64,000 nt of DNA from Arthonia radiata (Eukaryota; Ascomycota; Arthoniomycetes; Arthoniales; Arthoniaceae). The notes below the pieces were generated by a model. The model was given only the letters and a program-made list of their open reading frames with translations. It made no database searches and was not told the origin of the DNA. Position 1 is the first letter of the stretch. Every line of letters starts with the position of its first letter. The position numbers and the translations under genes were made by a program. Shown here piece after piece: positions 55,258 to 64,000 of the stretch. The DNA lies in NCBI GenBank assembly GCA_002989075.1, contig PSQN01000005.1, positions 806,001-870,000 of the forward strand. Reading direction: 5' to 3'.

Positions 55258-58122
55258 ATGCTTCAGTCAACCTCATCATCGACGAATCCCTATCACGACT
55301 TTGCAGATTACCCTCTCGTTTCGTCTCACGATCAGTTGTGACGGAATCCGCACCGGGTCTCTCGTACCTTGCAGACTGGCGTCAGTGCTGGGGCTGATCC
55401 TCTCAACTCCAGTCACCGCGGAAAACGAGCCTCGACGAGCTCACACCTGGTGTACAGCTGTCAAATTGCCGTAGATCGGACACTGCAGCAGTCATCACAG
55501 AGGCGTTCGAGCCGTCAGCAGAGCAGACATTCAGATAGGCTACAGTCATAAGCCTTCATCTTCCGGACAACAAATTAGCAAGGCTCGACGTCAGCCTATT
55601 TATTAAGCATCAGGCTATACAACTGCCCAATACCGTTTCACGTGTCATACACTCTCAAGCCAACTTCTGAAAGCATTCAGTCAGCTATACAGGCGTCCTG
55701 GACGCCGAATCCACTCCAGATACACCCCCAGTCACCACCGACCGCCCAACCACCCCGCAACCTGATCGTTCTTCCAGCACAACCAACTCTGCCCCTTCCC
55801 TGCTATCCACTAGCAATCCATCAACTTCATTACAACACGACAATTCTCAACAACCCCATCCTCCTTCAAACCTCGGCCGTCGCCGGCGTCGATCGAGCTC
55901 TTCTGGTTCTCCACCCGAGGAGTATCCTGTCGAGCGAGGTCGGTACGCTCGTTCTTCTACCAAGCGCCGCCGTACCAACCCTCGAAATATGCATGGCAGC
56001 ACATATACACCAGATTCATCATCGCCGAGTCAGAGCTCAACGCCTAGCAGATCTGCATCACCGGAGAAGCCAGTGTCAAATGGCTACGTCAACGGATCCA
56101 CGAATGGCGAGTCAAAACATTCGTCCCCGGCATCCGCAAGGAATACTTTTGAGGGTACTCAAAACGTCAGCAGACAAGCACAGTTTTACGGACACGATAG
56201 AGAACAGGTAACACGGATCCTCATTCAAGGCTTGCAAGATCTGGGATATAGTGATGCGGCAGAGGCTCTCACAAATGAGAGTGGCTATGAGCTCGAAAGT
56301 CCTAGTGCTTCCGCATTTCGCAATGCTATCTTGTCCGGCGATTGGGCGGAAGCAGAGCTGCTATTGCCGCAAAGCTCAAATTCTGACCAGGCTACAAACG
56401 TTGTTCAGCAAAATGGCAACGGTGTGACTAATGGGCATGCATCAAAGTCTGAGCGCACCACTTTAAGTCTAAGAGATGATACAGATCGAGATGAGATGCT
56501 GTTTCTAATTAGGCAACAGAAATATTTGGAGCTGTTGGAGCAGGGAGATGCATCCGCTGCGCTCATGTGCCTCAGACAAGAGCTGCACGCACTTCACCAG
56601 GACTCACGACAGCTGCATGCGCTCTCCAGTCTGATCATGTGTCAGACACCTGAGGAGGTCAAACAGCAAGCAAACTGGGATGGCGCCCAAGGCTCATCTC
56701 GGAGAAAGCTGCTGTCGAATCTCGCCAATGCCATATCTCCGTCCATTATGCTGCGAGATCACAGATTAGCTCGTTTACTTGGTCAGTGGAAGGACGGCCA
56801 AGTGGACGGATGCGTGTATCACAACACCTCAGAAAGCCCATCACTTTACGTTGACCATGCCTGCACGCGAGACGACTTCCCTTTGGATCCGGTCATCGAA
56901 TTAAGCCATCATACAAATGAGGTATGGTCTGTCGCGTTTTCGAATGACGGCAATCATGTCGCCACTGCTGGCAAAGACCGCACAATCGCTATCTACGACA
57001 CGTCTGAGTTTCGACTTCGACATAATCTTGCAGAGCATAGGCAAGGTGTCGCTGGCGTGGCATGGAGTCCAGATGATAAGACGCTGGTCAGCTGCTCTCA
57101 AGACAACGAGGCGCGATTATGGGATGTCAATGTAAGTCGTTCTAACACTGTTGCACTGTTTAGATTGCGCTAACAGGCTATTTCATTTTCAGAGTGGACG
57201 GTGTCAAAGAGTGCTGAAGCACCACGAATCAGCTATTACCTGTGCAGCATGGGCACCAGATGGTCAAACATTCGTTATAGGCTCACACGACATCAACAAG
57301 CCTTTGTCGATTTGGGGGGCTCGCTCTTCGCCTGGTGAGCAGTCGCCGCTTTCTGCGTTCGATAAGAACAGTCTCAACAGGGTACAGGATTGTGCAGTCG
57401 CAGCTTTCACGCCACCTACTTCGTATGACATTGGAGCCAGCAATGAAACTGCGCGGTCAGCGCATGCAGTCAGATTAGCCGCGTTATGTGTCGACTACAC
57501 GATCCACATTTACGACTATCAACGGCGAGAGAAGCTGCAGCAAATTGAGATTGGACACACGCTCACAAGCATCCAACTAAGCCGAGACGGTCAAGAGATG
57601 ATAGTCAACTTGAGCTGTAACGAAGTTTGGGCGCTAGGGGTTGATGACGGTGCTGTGCGACGCAAGTATCAAGGCCAGCTGCAAGGCAATTATATCATCC
57701 GGAGCTGCTACGGCGGAGCGAGTGAAGGCGTCGTTGTGAGTGGCGGCGAAGGTAAGAAACGTTTCGCAAATCGTACTGTAGCCCCTCACTGACAAACCAC
57801 TACAGACGGACGAATAAGTATCTGGCATAGACACTCAGCTCGGTTACTGGAGCAGCTTGATGGGCATTGCCCTACATCAGTCAACACCGTCGCGTGGAAC
57901 CAGGCCGATCCTCGAATGTTTGCCTCAGCAGGCGACGACTGCAAGGTTCGGATTTGGGCTGCTGTCAACTCAGATCTTGGTCGCTCGGCCCTAGCACGAG
58001 ACGCGCGTCCAAGAGGTGAGTCGAACGCACACCTAGGAGTGAGCGCAGAGCGGAGCGTACCCCAATGGGGCTCGTCGGGTGCAGGTCGTGTTAGTGGCTT
58101 GACCGCATTGATGCGTCGATGA
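55258..58122 (+). CDS. GID7/WDR26-type LisH-CTLH-WD40 protein
   Basis: Homologue of yeast Gid7 and animal WDR26, a scaffold subunit of the GID/CTLH ubiquitin ligase that degrades gluconeogenic enzymes. Well-supported coding spans are about 55681-57131, 57193-57751 and 57806-58122 (introns 61 and 54 bases). The disordered basic N-terminus (RRRRRSSSSG, STKRRRTNP) is followed by a LisH motif (DREQVTRILIQGLQDLGY), a CTLH region and WD40 repeats with WS/WD ends (HTNEVWSVAFS, SQDNEARLWDV, DDCKVRIW). The frame is open upstream of the first in-frame ATG (55989) for about 100 protein-like residues and begins after an acceptor at 55680-55684. No ATG lies between 55261 and 55985, so the first exon probably starts at 55258; its donor is uncertain. 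If so, that intron is about 350 bases. Confidence 0.88.
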
Positions 58123-59022
58123 TCATGAGAGCATATGGTGGTTCGTTTGAAATGGGACGCAATGATTCGGGCAAGCATTTGACGACGACAAGACGCTTAC
58201 GACACGGGATCACAGCATAGCTGGCGGCGTTGGCAAGAGACCATTGGATGTTGAAACACTGCTGAGCGCCATTGGGACGTGTGCCTCTATGGCTGCTTCG
58301 TTCTCCATAGACTTGATCAAGCACCTCCCTCACGTCTGAGAGACACTCTTATTCATGCGCTGCCTACATTCCTCGCGAGCCTGTCCGGACGGCTTTCATG
58401 GGCGGGACGACCACAAGCACGATCACACCCTCCCTTGCGTGCTTGCGACCTCTTTACCCCTTTGCGTGGGCGATCGCGGCTCATGACCCCTGTCTGGTTG
58501 TCGATCTATCAGGGCTCCCGCACCACGTGCTGTCAAACGGGTCGAACCTCTGCAGATCTCACACATGGACGTGAACAATCCCGTCGCTGACTCCATCACC
58601 CTCGTACCGGCCGTCACTTGGATTGACTCGGGATTTCACCGGAGAAAGCAGTCTGTTCAGGGGTGTACGACAACCGCTACATGCTTGCAGTCGCCAAGAG
58701 CAAATTGGCCTGGGAGAAAATAGCAAATCTCCCAAAGAGGAAGGTTCAGTGAAGGAACATCTTTCCGTGTTGATCGGTTTCACCACTTGACAACACAACC
58801 TCCCGCTCGCAGACCTTCTCGACCACTTCTCTTTCTCGCTACTGGCCTCGTCTGCCGGCCTGCATGGTACCCAGGGCCCGTTGCCTCCCTATTGCCCCTC
58901 TCTGATCGTTGGTCAACGTCTTTTCGGCCCTCCTGACCTGGATTCATCATGTTCTGTGCTTCTCTGCGCTTGGCCTGTGCAGGACCTCCGTAATAGTCTC
59001 GTTTCTCGAGCAATCACAGAGA
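58123..59022. other. Intergenic stretch, promoter and leader of the DUF4048-like gene
   Basis: No gene supported. Pyrimidine-rich sequence before 59023 fits a fungal leader. The downstream frame is open back to 58909, but residues before the ATG at 59023 look untranslated. Confidence 0.4.
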
Positions 59023-60705
59023 ATGGCATCACCTATACTGCTGAACGACATGGTCTACGCCAAATCAGTCAGCAGCGTAACAGAGTCACACTCTCCTGCA
59101 ATCACTCAGTCTCGACCCCTCCCTGCTGAGAATCCATCCCATTCTCGAGTCAACTCCAAGGACACTGTGTCGTCGAAGACTGCAGTGACACCAACTCAGC
59201 CCACGCAGCCCAAGGCTCCCATCGTGCGGGGAAAAAGCAATTCTCTGAGCTTTCCACTGCTAGTCAGTGCCGCTGCCAGCAGCCAGTCAGCATCTGCTCC
59301 ACGTCGAAAGTCTTTGAGGACCAGAAACGCGCTTCGCATACACGTTCCGCAGTCAAGTGACACAAGTTTCTTGACAACCCTAGCAGCGCAAGAACGACAT
59401 GTACTTGAATTGAAGGAAGAGCTGTCAAAAGCAGAAGAGTCACTCCACAAGCTTAAATCACAATGGGCCTCACATGAGTCGCGAAGACGAGAGACCGAGG
59501 CACGACGTCTTCATAGGATGAAGTCGATCAAGTCCGATGGGCCAGCAACTCCGAAGTTTGGGGCTTCCACAGGAGGTACAACTACACCTCGCGAGGTGTA
59601 CGAGGAAATACAAAGACGGAAGGCTACCGAAGAGCAAGCGAAGCGATCGCCAAGGCAACGGAGGTTCAGCGGCTCGCGGCAAATACGGGCGTTGTCATTG
59701 GTTTCTTCTGACGTCCTGGCGAAGTACGCGGAGCATGCGCAATCGCAGTCTCAGCTCCGCCGGGAAGTGGCTGGCGAGAATCAAGAGAAGGTGCAATCTC
59801 CTGTGTTGATGAGCAGTCCGAGCGATGTTGTTCCCCCAACGCCGGACTTGATACACGAGGACGACGATGAGAGTCCCGACCCAAGCACGGATTCACAACA
59901 AAGCATTGAAAGCCCGAAACATCCCCGGCATGGTGTTCGTGCATCTATGCAGATGGCAGCGGACTTCCGCGAAGGGTTGTGGACATTCTTTGAAGACCTA
60001 AAACAAGCTACGTATGGCGAAGACGCGCGCGGTGCAAACGTCCAAGTTCGGGGAGGCTCAAAATATGACGCTCAGATTCGTCGCGAGATGCAAGCGCGTG
60101 GCACGCACGCTCAAGCGAAGCCACACAAGCGCACCGTCCGTAGGCAAACCTGGCAGATTCGGCCACGAGACTCTCAAGAAAGCCTTATCGATGCAGGTGG
60201 CGTGCAGCATACCGTGCAGAATCGCCGGGATGGCCTGCGTCTAGAGCGCCCCACACTGTCACACCGGACCAACACGGCACCTGTCGAGACTCCACAAAAG
60301 ACGCCTCAATTCTATGAGAAGGAGGTGGATGGTGAGGTCTGGCAAAGCTGGGGTTCTCCGCGGACGGGAACGGACAGTCGCACCACCAGCCGGGCAACAA
60401 CACCTGTCCAGCCGACGCGCAATCCGTCGATTGACCACCAGACGAAGAAGCTTGTTGGCGAAGAAGGGGTCAAGCGTGGCTCGCTGCCATGGCCGGCGTT
60501 GAGCAAGCTCAAGCCAGGACAGCTGACGAGAACAGCGTCACAGCTCATGGATGAGTGGGAGAAGAGCTTGAATCCTCCGACTGCGTACCATCAGATCCAG
60601 CATATCCAACAGCAACATGACAGTGGGAGAATCTCGCCGCGACCGGCAAGCCCACGGCCCGTGAGCAAGCGGAGTAACTCGAGGTTGGATGAAACGTACA
60701 CGTAG
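59023..60705 (+). CDS. DUF4048-like fungal coiled-coil protein
   Basis: A 560-residue single-exon protein. A Ser/Thr/Pro-rich N-terminus precedes a coiled coil (about 115-163: TFLxxLAAQERHVLELKEEL-like heptads rich in Glu, Lys and Leu). The central conserved-looking block is FREGLWTFFEDLKQATYG. The rest is disordered and basic with many SP, TP and RxxS sites. The arrangement matches the fungal DUF4048 family as I remember it, whose function is unknown. The start at 59023 (AGAATGGC) is chosen over 58909. Such a protein is likely a cytosolic or cell-cortex scaffold regulated by phosphorylation, which is inference. Confidence 0.75.
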   Translation: MASPILLNDMVYAKSVSSVTESHSPAITQSRPLPAENPSHSRVNSKDTVSSKTAVTPTQPTQPKAPIVRGKSNSLSFPLLVSAAASSQSASAPRRKSLRTRNALRIHVPQSSDTSFLTTLAAQERHVLELKEELSKAEESLHKLKSQWASHESRRRETEARRLHRMKSIKSDGPATPKFGASTGGTTTPREVYEEIQRRKATEEQAKRSPRQRRFSGSRQIRALSLVSSDVLAKYAEHAQSQSQLRREVAGENQEKVQSPVLMSSPSDVVPPTPDLIHEDDDESPDPSTDSQQSIESPKHPRHGVRASMQMAADFREGLWTFFEDLKQATYGEDARGANVQVRGGSKYDAQIRREMQARGTHAQAKPHKRTVRRQTWQIRPRDSQESLIDAGGVQHTVQNRRDGLRLERPTLSHRTNTAPVETPQKTPQFYEKEVDGEVWQSWGSPRTGTDSRTTSRATTPVQPTRNPSIDHQTKKLVGEEGVKRGSLPWPALSKLKPGQLTRTASQLMDEWEKSLNPPTAYHQIQHIQQQHDSGRISPRPASPRPVSKRSNSRLDETYT

Positions 60706-61101
60706 GACGTGCTCAGAGGAATCCTGGGGCAATTGCGACTCTAACGACCTGATATTGGATATTGCTGATATTTTAAAATGCATAGCGACGGCGCGCCATC
60801 AAAAGTAGTGTAGCATATTGGGGGTGGCATAATCGGATCGACCTGTATCAACAACTATCAGCTACATAGAGCATACATGAAACATATCATCTATCACACT
60901 CCGTTCTTCCTTCGCTTATATCATGCGGTACTTCGCAAGTCTGTGATGAACACTCTCGAGCATTGCTCTTACTGCAGGTGTCCTCCATCTGCACCAATCC
61001 AACCCTAACCCTAAACCATCCTCCCTTTCCACAACCTCCAATTCCACACGCCAGCTCGTCTTCCACGCACCACCCTCCACAAACCACTATCCTCACGCAC
61101 A
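60706..61101. other. Short intergenic stretch with a telobox
   Basis: Promoter of the p24-type gene. It contains the telomere-like AACCCTAACCCTAAA at 61001-61015 and a CT-rich leader before the ATG. Confidence 0.5.
61001..61015. promoter_or_regulatory. Telobox-like element (AACCCTAACCCTAAA)
   Basis: Two tandem CCCTAA units, the complement of the telomeric TTAGGG, lie 86-101 bases before the p24 gene start. In yeasts and filamentous fungi such sites in promoters are bound by Tbf1-type factors. A role here is inference. Confidence 0.45.
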
Positions 61102-61952
61102 ATGCGCTCCTTCACAACCCTCCTCCCCCTCCTCCTCCTCCCCTTCACGCGAGCTACAGCACTCACATACCGCCTCGCCCCCTCGGAATCAACCTGCTTC
61201 TTCACCTCCGTGGCCCCGGACTCCACCGGCAATAAGGTCGCCTTTTACTTCGCCGTCCAAGCTGGGGGCTCTTTTGACATCGATTATGCGGTGACGGCGC
61301 CGAGCGGGAAGGTGGTGCTGGATGGGCAGAAAGAACGACAGGGCGACTTTGTGTTCACGGCGAATGAGGATGGAGAGTATCGGTTTTGTTTGGATAATGG
61401 GGGATGGGTGAGTTTTTTGTTTGCTTTTGGTTGGGGTGGTTGGGGTGCGGGTGAACGGAGTCAAGGGACAAGAGGAGAAAGCATTGAGGAGGCACGACTA
61501 GAAGGGTCAGAACGCAAATGGAAGCATGCAGCAAGAGTGCCGGCCCGCACCAGAACGCTCATTCAAACAGCGCAACCACAGCAGCGTTCAAACAGCAACA
61601 CCCAAAAACCCAGCTAACGAAACTCCAGGGCGGCGAAAAAGTCGTCGACTTCGAAATCACCGTCGAGAACGAGACGCGCGCCTCCTTACCCTCCAAACAA
61701 GGCGCGCCCCCGGAACAGACGTCCCTTCTCTCCGAGTCCATCTTCAAACTCTCTGGTCAACTATCCACGATAACGCGGAACCAGAAATATTTCAGGACGA
61801 GGGAGAACAGGAACTTCAGCACCGTGAGGAGCACGGAAGCGAGAATCTTCAAGTTCAGCATTGTGGAGAATGTGGTTATACTGGCGATGGCGGGGCTGCA
61901 GGTTTTTGTGGTGAGGTTCTTTTTTCAGGGGGCTAGGAAGGGGTTTGTGTGA
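61102..61952 (+). CDS. p24 family (emp24/gp25L) cargo receptor
   Basis: A single-pass type I protein of the early secretory pathway that cycles between ER and Golgi in COPII/COPI vesicles. Exons 61102-61407 and 61629-61952, with a 221-base intron, give 209 residues, the usual length. Signal peptide about 1-20; GOLD domain with its conserved Cys pair (near 32 and 97), FDIDYAV and GDFVFTANEDGEYRFCLDN; then coiled-coil neck (SESIFKLSGQLSTITRNQKYFRTREN) and a membrane helix ending in a short tail with FFQGARKGFV. The tail's FF pair fits COPII export. Intron donor GTGAGT and acceptor TCCAG are good, and phase is 0. The subfamily (Erp1-6 or Erv25-like) cannot be fixed without a tree. Confidence 0.92.
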
Positions 61953-64000
61953 TTGTTGTGGGGAATGGGTGAGATGGACAGGAGGGAAGGGAAGGAGAAG
62001 ATGGTGTTCGAGGAGCTGGCGTGAGATGTTGGGCGAGGGGGTGTACAGCATAATCAGCTGGGCAAGACAACTGAATGCACAAGTAAGACGTTCAGGAATG
62101 AGGGAGTGCAGTGTATGATTACAAGCTTAAGCATTATCAGAAGGACCGCGATGTCCAAGCCCAGCGTTCTGAAGGCGAGCGGGTCGAGAGGAAACTATCC
62201 AACCACGACCTCATTTACCACAACGTCGCTATCTCAGTAGCGAAACACCACCAGGATCTCCGCTGCGCCTGTGACGTTCGTCACTGCCTCGCCGCTCTCT
62301 GGGCCAGAGATAACCTTCTCCTGCCCTTCGCCACGCAGTCGATCCGTCGACACGGGATGTCTCATAGACTTCGCCGCGGGTACGTGTTCAGTCTTGACCG
62401 TCCTTCCGCAGTCTTCCCTCATCTACTTCCCACAGTCCCGCTGGCATCCAGCCACCTCAGTGCTCTCACACAAACAGGGCTCATCGTCTCTGGCCTTGCC
62501 AGGCGGTTGAACCACCAGGCGCGAGATGTCTCACAAACTCGGCGACGCACAGACATATAGTTGCGACCGTCCTTCATTCGTGCCTGCACTTGCTCCCTGC
62601 CAACACCCACGCTTCACGCTCACAACCCCAGGACCTACGGCATTGACCCCTCGCAGCATGGGCCCATCAAATCCTGAGCATGATCAGGCCTCGCGATGCG
62701 TACACTTCACTCATCCTCCTTCGCTTCTTTGTTCCCCGCTGCTGGCAGCCAGCCACGCATTGTTCTCAGACAGCAGATTTTCCGGTCGCATACTTCGCTG
62801 GCTTTCGATGGTCATCCACAGTACATTGTTGATCGTCATCCACAGTACACTATCGCTCGTTGTCCGCGTAAACGTGCAGTCGTGGCTATTGCCATTTTTC
62901 CCTGTTCGCTTCTGTAGTCTGCTGCTTGCGTCCAGCCTTCAATGCTCTAAACGGACAGGTATACTTCCGTTCCTCTCGCAGCCGCCAATCCAAGAGGGGG
63001 GGTGCGTCTTGCGCCTTGCCAGGATTGAGCGGTGCGTTCCCGTCATGTTGATGTACCCGTTCTCCTTGCTCCATTCTACCTTCAAATTCTTTTCTCACCT
63101 TCATCTTGCAGCCAGCACCCAGCTCCTTCGATGCTTCGGAATACGAAAAGCACCCGCTCAAGCCTCTTGCTACGCGATTGATACATCAAGCATTGGATTT
63201 CTCATGCCCTGGGTGCATGTAGTTAGTCGCGGCTGTCCACACCTTCTTTCCTCGGGTTGCTTACCTTTGTTGCTGCCCTGATCTTGCGCTGGCACCGGCT
63301 TTTCACACAACGGCCCCGATCTAAGTCCCGTATCGCCGATGTTCCATCTCTGAGGACGTGTGTCACTGGCTCATCGGTAAAGAGCCGGACCAACCCTCAC
63401 AGACCGCTTGTGCTGTGCCTGAGCACTCCGTCCTTTCGTTCCGCGCCTTCGACGGCGGTGCTAGGCCGCGAGACCACTTCGTTTCGTATTTTACACGTTC
63501 ATGGCGGTAAGAGACTTTCACATCCTGGCACATTGCACTCCTGCGTATGTGGAAGAGGCTGACGGCACAACCGGCACAGAGAATAGACATCTAGCGGTGG
63601 TTTAAAGTAGTGATGCGGTGTATAGCGCGCCGCTCATCATATAGCTGATAGCAGCTGGTCGAACGCAGGCGCGACTGCCACGTCGTTCGATTCAGTGGCT
63701 TTCGTGATTTGCAAGAACTTCCACGAGTACGGTGACGGCTCTTGAGGTCATGTTACAGAAACCGAAGGATGGAGGGTAGGATATGGGAAGAAAGGCGCTG
63801 GGGAAGAATGGCGTTTCCTGATATAGCAGAGGGCATAGCGGCGATACAACCTGCTTGGTCGTCTCGTGGGTAGGTCAGTGGTCTCGAAACCAGACGATGC
63901 TGGTGAGAGCGGACGAAAGAGGAGGAAGTTATGGTTTCTAATTTCAAGGCGTGAGAAGTAGTTTGTTAGTGGTTGTGTGATTGCTGCTCAGGGAAGCGTC
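61953..64000. other. Right-edge stretch without a convincing gene
   Basis: Two kilobases of C/T-rich DNA. The longest plus-strand frame (62526-63281) lacks protein-like composition. Segments around 62357, 62525, 62731, 62914 and 63004 resemble one another (for example GATGTCTCA-x-A-ACTCG and GCCTTGCCAGG), as if they were diverged repeats. A 24-base unit is repeated at 62811-62858. Confidence 0.45.
62811..62858. repeat. 24-base tandem duplication
   Basis: GTCATCCACAGTACATTGTT and onward (62811-62834) recurs with few differences at 62835-62858. It lies in non-coding, pyrimidine-rich DNA. Confidence 0.65.

Noticed and set aside
62526-63281. Plus-strand frame of 251 codons near the right edge
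   Set aside because: Pyrimidine-rich DNA gives Leu/Ser/Pro runs; repeats run through it and no motif is present.

Overview
The window is nuclear DNA of a filamentous ascomycete. Genes lie on both strands about every 2 kb, most carry short introns (47-90 bases, GT...AG, with CTAAC/CTGAC-type branch sites), and the proteins are typical of Pezizomycotina: a Zn2Cys6 regulator, DUF3176-, DUF3632- and DUF4048-like proteins, fungal GH16 and N1/T1 RNase families. The style suggests Dothideomycetes, but that is inference. I see no transposon, virus-like element, rRNA or CRISPR array. The only RNA gene is a truncated tRNA-Pro.

Left part (1-30 kb): a disordered hypothetical protein; a 14-helix MFS exporter with four exons; a DUF3176 membrane protein whose frame breaks in a run of four Gs; a Zn2Cys6 transcription factor; a RmlD/MAT2B-like NAD(P)-binding protein; two small multi-exon genes found only by splicing; an 898-residue protein with an acidic tail; a disordered protein; a kinase-like protein with an altered DFG motif; a small two-exon gene; a membrane-anchored GH16 glucanase; and a germinal-centre (GCK) kinase whose tail carries nine [ST]PSK sites.

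Middle part (30.6-38.2 kb) is the most unusual. Four short single-pass membrane proteins (101-119 residues) share the exactly spaced motif C-x6-C-x-T-x2-D-x3-P just after the membrane segment and otherwise hardly resemble each other. Between them lie a secreted N1/T1-type ribonuclease with all catalytic residues and a DUF3632-like protein. I do not recognise the four-member family; it is my best candidate for an undescribed system. A secreted type-B carboxylesterase and a cytochrome P450 follow.

Right part (42.9-64 kb) is mostly housekeeping: a one-helix hypothetical protein, a cystinosin-type PQ-loop transporter, a nucleotidyltransferase-like protein, VPS54 of the GARP tether, divergent MCM5 with two MCB boxes in the shared promoter, a GID7/WDR26-type ubiquitin-ligase subunit, a DUF4048-like coiled-coil protein and a p24 cargo receptor. 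The last 2 kb hold no convincing gene, only pyrimidine-rich, partly repetitive DNA.

Exon boundaries were placed by eye from splice signals, frame continuity and family motifs. For every gene described as spliced in full, the exon lengths add up to a whole number of codons.
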